A model generated the notes under the pieces. The model made no database searches. It was not told where the DNA came from and was given only the letters and a program-made list of their open reading frames with translations. The position numbers and the translations under genes were made by a program. From the NCBI GenBank assembly GCA_024278775.1, contig JAJRSP010000122.1, positions 1 through 11,529 of the forward strand: a stretch of 11,529 nucleotides of DNA, in the 5' to 3' direction. This document shows, one piece after another, positions 7,962 through 11,529 of this stretch (the first letter of the stretch is position 1; each line of letters starts with the position of its first letter). The stretch comes from Planctomycetota bacterium (lineage in GTDB: Bacteria > Planctomycetota > Phycisphaerae > UBA1845).

Positions 7962-8948
7962 TCAATCTCTGCGTCCCATGAAGCATGCCTTCAGATAGAC
8001 CAATGTGCCACCGGTCAACCCAAGCCCACGCCAAAACGCCCGAATCAGGCTCATCCACCCAAACGCTATGTACTTCGGCTCTCGAAGACGTCGGAGCAGA
8101 CGCAGTGTCATCGGTGCCGTCGCAAACACAAGCCCGCCAAACACCCCCATCGGCACCCACGACACCCCCTCGAAGAGACAGAGCGGCATCGTCGCCAGCG
8201 TCAGCATCGCCAGCGGCGGCTGCACATGATCGAACAGATTGCTGTACGAGTCACCCATCGCATGTCCCTTGTGCGATAGGTGGAGCCGCACGCGCCAAAA
8301 CCCCTGCTGACGCTGAATCTTCAGATACCGCCGCCAACTCGTCTCGTGATAGTGACCCACGCGGGATGTTCGATCGAAACGCAGTTCATACCCGGCCGCC
8401 ATCACGCGGAACGACAACTCCGCGTCCTGCCCCTTCAAGAACTGCTCATCAAACCCGCCAATCTCCTCGATCACGCGCTTGCGATACAGGACGTTGAAGG
8501 TAGCGAGAAAGTTGACCTTCGCGGGCATCGACCGGTGCCGCTCCACGATTTCCTCATGAATGAGACACGCCAGCAGCGAATGCGGCACACGGTTGGTATA
8601 ACTACCGCCGACACCGCCCACCTTCGGATCATCCAGATAGGGTAGCAGCTTCGCCAGGGCGTCCGGCTCGGCCACGCAGTCTGAATCCACGAACCAGATC
8701 AGTTCATGCTTGGCGGCCGCCACCCCGCGATTCCGTGCGGCCCCGGCACCACGGCCCGCTCCCTTCAGGAGCGTCACGGGATACTGCTGGACGATATGGA
8801 CCGTCTCATCGACTGAGCCGTCATCGACAAAGATGATTTCACCCAACGGCGACCCCTCAAGCAGCGGCACCACCGCATCGAGGCACGCCGCGACCGTGGC
8901 GGCGCAGTTACGTCCGGGAATCACCAAGCTGACTGTTTTCGTCTCCAC
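7962..8948 (-). CDS. Family 2 glycosyltransferase with C-terminal membrane segments
   Basis: A 328-residue GT-A fold enzyme. It has the GT2 signature SLVIPGRN at the N terminus, VDDGSVDET (41-49), GRGAGAARNRGV (65-76), the metal-binding DxD as FVDSD (86-90), and the catalytic-region GGFDEQFLKGQDAELSFR (164-181). Residues 246-285 are strongly hydrophobic and probably form a membrane hairpin; a weaker segment lies near 305-320. It probably adds a sugar to a lipid-linked intermediate or to polyprenyl phosphate at the cytosolic face, which could supply the downstream membrane protein, but the substrate is unknown. The start is GTG; the only upstream in-frame codons before a stop (8967-8969) offer nothing better, and no clear Shine-Dalgarno is visible. 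It is the first gene of the minus-strand pair. Confidence 0.9.
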   Translation of the reverse strand: METKTVSLVIPGRNCAATVAACLDAVVPLLEGSPLGEIIFVDDGSVDETVHIVQQYPVTLLKGAGRGAGAARNRGVAAAKHELIWFVDSDCVAEPDALAKLLPYLDDPKVGGVGGSYTNRVPHSLLACLIHEEIVERHRSMPAKVNFLATFNVLYRKRVIEEIGGFDEQFLKGQDAELSFRVMAAGYELRFDRTSRVGHYHETSWRRYLKIQRQQGFWRVRLHLSHKGHAMGDSYSNLFDHVQPPLAMLTLATMPLCLFEGVSWVPMGVFGGLVFATAPMTLRLLRRLREPKYIAFGWMSLIRAFWRGLGLTGGTLVYLKACFMGRRD

Positions 8949-9254
8949 GGCAACGGCCAGTGTATCTCACGTTCGGGCTTGCGTCATACCCGCACGCGTC
9001 GTGTCACAAACGATCCGCGCGCCGTCGCGAAGGACGATCGGTTTGCATCTTGCGGTTATCGAATTGGTGGCGGATAGCCCTATTGTTTTCGGACGTGAAG
9101 CTGCCTGTGTGGTGCGGGATGCGGATGTATCGGACCTGAACCGACTCGATCGGTGAATATGCGGACAACGCGAGAACCGCCGGTGCAGAGACGATAAACA
9201 GTCGGACTACAGCGAGGGTAGAGGCGTTGCGCGCCGCGAATGCAGACCGCCGCT

Positions 9255-9277
9255 AACGGGTGTGTTATTCACCCGTT
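9255..9277. promoter_or_regulatory. Perfect 8-bp inverted repeat upstream of the HDOD gene
   Basis: AACGGGTG (9255-9262), loop TGTTATT, CACCCGTT (9270-9277). The element ends 11 nt before the Shine-Dalgarno at 9289-9294. If transcribed it would be a stable 5'-UTR hairpin just ahead of the ribosome site; if not, it could be an operator for a dimeric regulator. No T-run follows on the plus strand, so a terminator is unlikely in that direction. Confidence 0.5.
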
Positions 9278-9288
9278 TCTGGCACGGT

Positions 9289-9294
9289 AGGGAG
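9289..9294 (+). promoter_or_regulatory. Shine-Dalgarno AGGGAG that decides the HDOD start
   Basis: AGGGAG lies 10 nt before ATG 9305. An in-frame GTG at 9260 would extend the protein by 15 residues, but it sits inside the inverted repeat and has no ribosome site before it, so ATG 9305 is preferred. Confidence 0.65.
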
Positions 9295-9304
9295 AAGATC
9301 GGAT

Positions 9305-10474
9305 ATGGGCTTGATCGACTGGCTCCTCGGGCGTTTGATACCCGACGATGCAGATTCGGCAGACTCCGGAGTTCCGCGTGATCGGTCGGCAGCCGGGAGC
9401 GGTGTGGCCGTAATGGAGCCGCCACGGCGAGATCCGGGTGCAGGCGAAAACACGGACGGTACGGCACCGCCGTGGTGGGCACCCGAGCAGGCCGGCCTGA
9501 CCGAGACCGTCGAGCCGGTTCGTCCCGATCTGACGCTCGAAGCTCGCGCTATAGAGAACACGCTTGTCTCCCACTTCGATGGGCATGATCTTTCCATGCC
9601 GCCGCTGCCCAGTGTGACGGAACGGGTGCTTCGACGTATCCGCGATGGGAAATCAGGCCTGCATCAAGTCGCCAACGATATCGCGGACGATCAGGTGATC
9701 GCGGCCGAGGTGATTCGCTTGTCCAACTCGGTGCTCTACGGCGGGTTGCACAAAACCACGAGCCTGCCGGCGGCTGTCACACGATTGGGGGCAAAGGCGA
9801 TTCGCACCACCATGATGAACCAGTCGATGCGCGCCGCGATGTTCCGCAAAAAAGGTGCCGACAACGAACTATCCGCGTTGGTCTGGTATCAATCGTTAGC
9901 GGGCTCGTGCGTCCTTCGCGGGCTGGCCAAACTCCTCAAGATGGATGAGGACGAGGCGTCGCTCGTCGGACTGATGCATGACATCGGTTCGGTGATCGTC
10001 CTGCGTTTCGTCGAGGAGCATGAGAGGGCATCTCAGACGCTGCTCGATGTCGCCACGTTCGATTACCTCTGCTACGAATCTCATCAGGAGTTCGGTGAGC
10101 TGGTGGCCGAGGCTTGGAAATTACCCGACAACCTCAAATCGCTCGCCAGTAGTCACCACAGCTACCCCATGGATGACGATCCATTGCGACGCGAACGACT
10201 CATGGTGATTCTGTCCGATATGATCTGCGCAATGCTCGGCTACGCACCACCGGCATCGTATCGGCTCATGGATACGCAGGTGGTGAAGGACCTCGGGTTG
10301 AAGAACCATCCCGGCTTCGAAACCTTCCTCGCCAATTTGCCCGGCGAGGTGGAAGACATGTTGCTTTCTTTTGGTGCCATTCCCGGCAGTCCCGTGGTGG
10401 AGGAGGGAGACGACGCACCGCGCGGCGTCCTACCCGGCTGGTTGCGGAACATTCGCGCCATCCGCACCCCGTAG
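9305..10474 (+). CDS. HDOD-domain signal transduction protein
   Basis: A 389-residue cytosolic protein. Residues 1-90 are a variable, Pro/Gly/Asp-rich region beginning MGLIDWLLGRLIPDD. The HDOD domain spans about 95-300: it opens with MPPLPSVTERVLRRIRDG (98-115), continues with IRLSNSVLYGG (137-147) and SLPAAVTRLG (153-162), and has GLMHDIG (222-228) and a later SSHHSYP (282-288). HDOD domains are related to HD phosphohydrolases but mostly act as signalling or regulatory modules rather than enzymes. The usual first histidine (WxHS) is Gln here (VWYQS, 193-197), while MHD and HH remain, so hydrolase activity is doubtful. There is no attached receiver, GGDEF or EAL domain. It appears to be a single-gene unit; its partner and signal are unknown. 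Confidence 0.88.
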   Translation: MGLIDWLLGRLIPDDADSADSGVPRDRSAAGSGVAVMEPPRRDPGAGENTDGTAPPWWAPEQAGLTETVEPVRPDLTLEARAIENTLVSHFDGHDLSMPPLPSVTERVLRRIRDGKSGLHQVANDIADDQVIAAEVIRLSNSVLYGGLHKTTSLPAAVTRLGAKAIRTTMMNQSMRAAMFRKKGADNELSALVWYQSLAGSCVLRGLAKLLKMDEDEASLVGLMHDIGSVIVLRFVEEHERASQTLLDVATFDYLCYESHQEFGELVAEAWKLPDNLKSLASSHHSYPMDDDPLRRERLMVILSDMICAMLGYAPPASYRLMDTQVVKDLGLKNHPGFETFLANLPGEVEDMLLSFGAIPGSPVVEEGDDAPRGVLPGWLRNIRAIRTP

Positions 10475-10508
10475 CGTTCTGTCCCTATTTCGACCGACCC
10501 GTGCTCGT

Positions 10509-10540
10509 TTGACAAACCCCAACCCGTGGCCCGATATACT
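10509..10540 (+). promoter_or_regulatory. Possible sigma-70-type promoter for znuA
   Basis: TTGACA (10509-10514) is a perfect -35 box and TATACT (10535-10540) is a one-mismatch -10 box. The 20-bp spacer is longer than the usual 16-18, so the promoter may be weak or depend on an activator or on DNA-distorting regulation. It lies between the HDOD stop and the znuA start and points the right way. Confidence 0.45.
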
Positions 10541-10555
10541 GTGCCGGAGCCACGG
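10524..10555. promoter_or_regulatory. Inverted repeat centred on the znuA -10 box, candidate operator
   Basis: CCGTGGC (10524-10530) and GCCACGG (10549-10555) form a perfect 7-bp inverted repeat with an 18-bp gap. Its centre (10539/10540) falls within the TATACT box. A dimeric repressor bound there would block RNA polymerase, and zinc or manganese uptake genes are normally controlled by Zur/Fur/MntR-type repressors. The sequence does not resemble the AT-rich classical Zur box, so the identity of a regulator is inference. Confidence 0.4.
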
Positions 10556-10578
10556 TGTGCTTGAGGTGCCCAAACGCG

Positions 10579-11475
10579 ATGAAGTCGAAACGCCATCCAA
10601 ATCGTCTGGTGATTGCAGTTGGGGTCGTCTCGGTCGTGATCGGAGCTTTCCCATCGGGGGTGGCCGCCACTGGGGATGGATTCACCGTGGCGGTCAGCGT
10701 GGCCCCTCAGGCGTGGCTCGTTCGGCAGATCGGCGGCCGGGACGTACGCGTCGTGACGATGGTAGCCCCAGGGGATAGCCCCCACAGCTACCAACCCACC
10801 GATCAGCAGGTCAGTGAGGTCATGCGAGCCGACCTCTACATCCAAGCCGGGATTCCCTTCGAACGCGGCCAGTGGTTCCGAGCCATTGCGGCATCCGGTC
10901 GGGTTACGGTCGTGGACATGCGTGCCGGCATCACACTGCGTAACCTCAACCACCACCACAATCATGAGGCCTCCCAGGCTATCTCCCATGACAGGGATCC
11001 GCATATCTGGCTCGATCCCAAGCTCTTGCAGCAACAGGCGCAGACGATCGCCGCCGCCCTCCAAAAGCACGACCCGGACCACGCCACAGGATACGAAACG
11101 CGCCTGGCGGACCTCCGAGCGCGGCTTTCCAAGCTGGACCGGACGATACGTACCGCGCTGACGCCCTACCAGGGCAGACCGATCTTTGTGTTCCACCCGG
11201 CATGGGGTTACTTTTGCGAGGCGTATGGGCTGCGGCAGTTGGCGGTGGAGATCGAGGGCAAGGAGCCGACAGACTTTGAGCTGACCGGGATGCAACGGTT
11301 GGCCCGACGCGAAGGCGTGAAGGTGGTGTTCGTGCAACCTCAGATCACGAGCCGATCGGCCGCAGCCGTGGCGCAGGCGATTGGTGGGCGCGTTGTCGTG
11401 GCCGATCCGCTCTCCGCAGACGTCATCAAAAACCTGGAGTCTTTCACTCGCGCCGTGGTGGCTTCGTTCGAGTGA
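10579..11475 (+). CDS. znuA: Zinc/manganese ABC transporter, periplasmic metal-binding protein (ZnuA/TroA family)
   Basis: A 298-residue cluster A-I solute-binding protein that captures a divalent metal in the periplasm for an ABC importer. Residues 1-30 form a signal peptide: basic start MKSKRHPNR, hydrophobic core, likely cleavage after GVAA. Family metal ligands are visible as His69 (SPHSYQPTD), His142 (DPHIWLDP), His206 (VFHPAWGYF) and Asp276 (ADPLS). A short histidine-rich loop (NHHHNHE, 124-130, plus His137) sits just before the second ligand, as in zinc-specific members, which favours zinc over manganese. The length is normal. ATG 10579 is chosen because it starts a proper signal peptide and has GAGG at 10563-10566; a GTG at 10555 would add eight residues including two cysteines. 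The permease and ATPase genes are expected downstream. Confidence 0.88.
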   Translation: MKSKRHPNRLVIAVGVVSVVIGAFPSGVAATGDGFTVAVSVAPQAWLVRQIGGRDVRVVTMVAPGDSPHSYQPTDQQVSEVMRADLYIQAGIPFERGQWFRAIAASGRVTVVDMRAGITLRNLNHHHNHEASQAISHDRDPHIWLDPKLLQQQAQTIAAALQKHDPDHATGYETRLADLRARLSKLDRTIRTALTPYQGRPIFVFHPAWGYFCEAYGLRQLAVEIEGKEPTDFELTGMQRLARREGVKVVFVQPQITSRSAAAVAQAIGGRVVVADPLSADVIKNLESFTRAVVASFE

Positions 11476-11521
11476 CGCAAGTTATTGACGCGTGTCAGCG
11501 CCCAACAGGCCGGATCGATCT

Positions 11522-11529
11522 ATGAGTAC
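11522..11529 (+). CDS. Possible start of the next gene (truncated by window end)
   Basis: An ATG at 11522 followed by AGT opens 47 bp after the znuA stop; an in-frame GTG at 11492 is an alternative start. By context this could be the ATPase or permease of the metal transporter, but only a few codons are visible, so the product cannot be recognised. Confidence 0.25.

Larger units (their letters stand above)
8949..9304. other. 356-bp divergent intergenic region
   Basis: This region lies between the minus-strand GT2 gene and the plus-strand HDOD gene and should hold promoters for both. I could not pick out a convincing -35/-10 pair for either direction. It contains one perfect 8-bp inverted repeat near the HDOD start (9255-9277). 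An open frame of 51 codons (GTG at 9001 to TGA at 9156, plus strand) lacks a ribosome binding site and a recognisable product and is not called as a gene. Confidence 0.55.

Noticed and set aside
9260..9304. GTG 9260 as start of the HDOD protein
   Set aside because: It lies within the inverted repeat, lacks a ribosome site and adds residues unlike the family; ATG 9305 has AGGGAG upstream.
10240..11337. Long minus-strand open frame (365 codons) spanning the HDOD and znuA genes
   Set aside because: It is antisense to two clearly recognised genes and crosses their intergenic promoter region; the apparent length is a GC-rich codon artefact.
1..11529. CRISPR array, transposase, integrase, phage genes or toxin-antitoxin pair
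   Set aside because: No regularly spaced direct repeats and no proteins of these classes were seen on either strand.

Overview
This window is bacterial DNA, moderately GC-rich and densely coding. It most likely comes from a member of the Planctomycetota, possibly Phycisphaerae-like. The pointers are a multi-pass membrane protein of a type I recall mainly from planctomycetes (259-1620), a TMTC-like membrane protein with C-terminal TPR repeats (6031-7944), and palindromic intergenic DNA with a planctomycete look. The lineage call is inference from protein style; no marker gene for taxonomy is present.

Layout. At the left edge is the end of trpA (tryptophan synthase alpha), followed after 2 nt by the conserved membrane protein. 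A 458-bp non-coding stretch with two perfect inverted repeats follows. Next come three plus-strand genes: a CgeB-like glycosyltransferase fused to an FkbM-type methyltransferase (2079-3947), a stand-alone paralogue of that glycosyltransferase (3972-5312), and a stand-alone FkbM-type methyltransferase that overlaps it by an ATGA junction (5309-6037). Two minus-strand genes converge on these: a GT2 glycosyltransferase (7962-8948) followed by the TMTC-like/TPR protein (6031-7944). The converging stop codons overlap inside a 7-bp sequence. To the right are a 356-bp intergenic region, an HDOD-domain signalling protein (9305-10474), and a zinc/manganese ABC transporter binding protein of the ZnuA/TroA type (10579-11475), possibly followed by the next transporter gene.

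How the genes may work together. The middle 7 kb (2079-8948) reads as a glycan or glycoprotein assembly cassette. It has two cytosolic CgeB-like transferases, two FkbM methyltransferases suited to O-methylating sugars, a membrane-anchored GT2 enzyme, and a membrane GT-C-like protein that could move a sugar from a lipid carrier to protein or glycan outside the membrane. The most distinctive feature is that the same pairing, CgeB-like transferase plus FkbM methyltransferase, occurs once as a fused polypeptide and once, immediately downstream, as two translationally coupled genes. The flanking genes (trpA, the HDOD protein, znuA) look like unrelated housekeeping or regulatory units. The znuA gene has a possible promoter whose -10 box lies at the centre of a perfect 7-bp inverted repeat, a good candidate for metal-dependent control.
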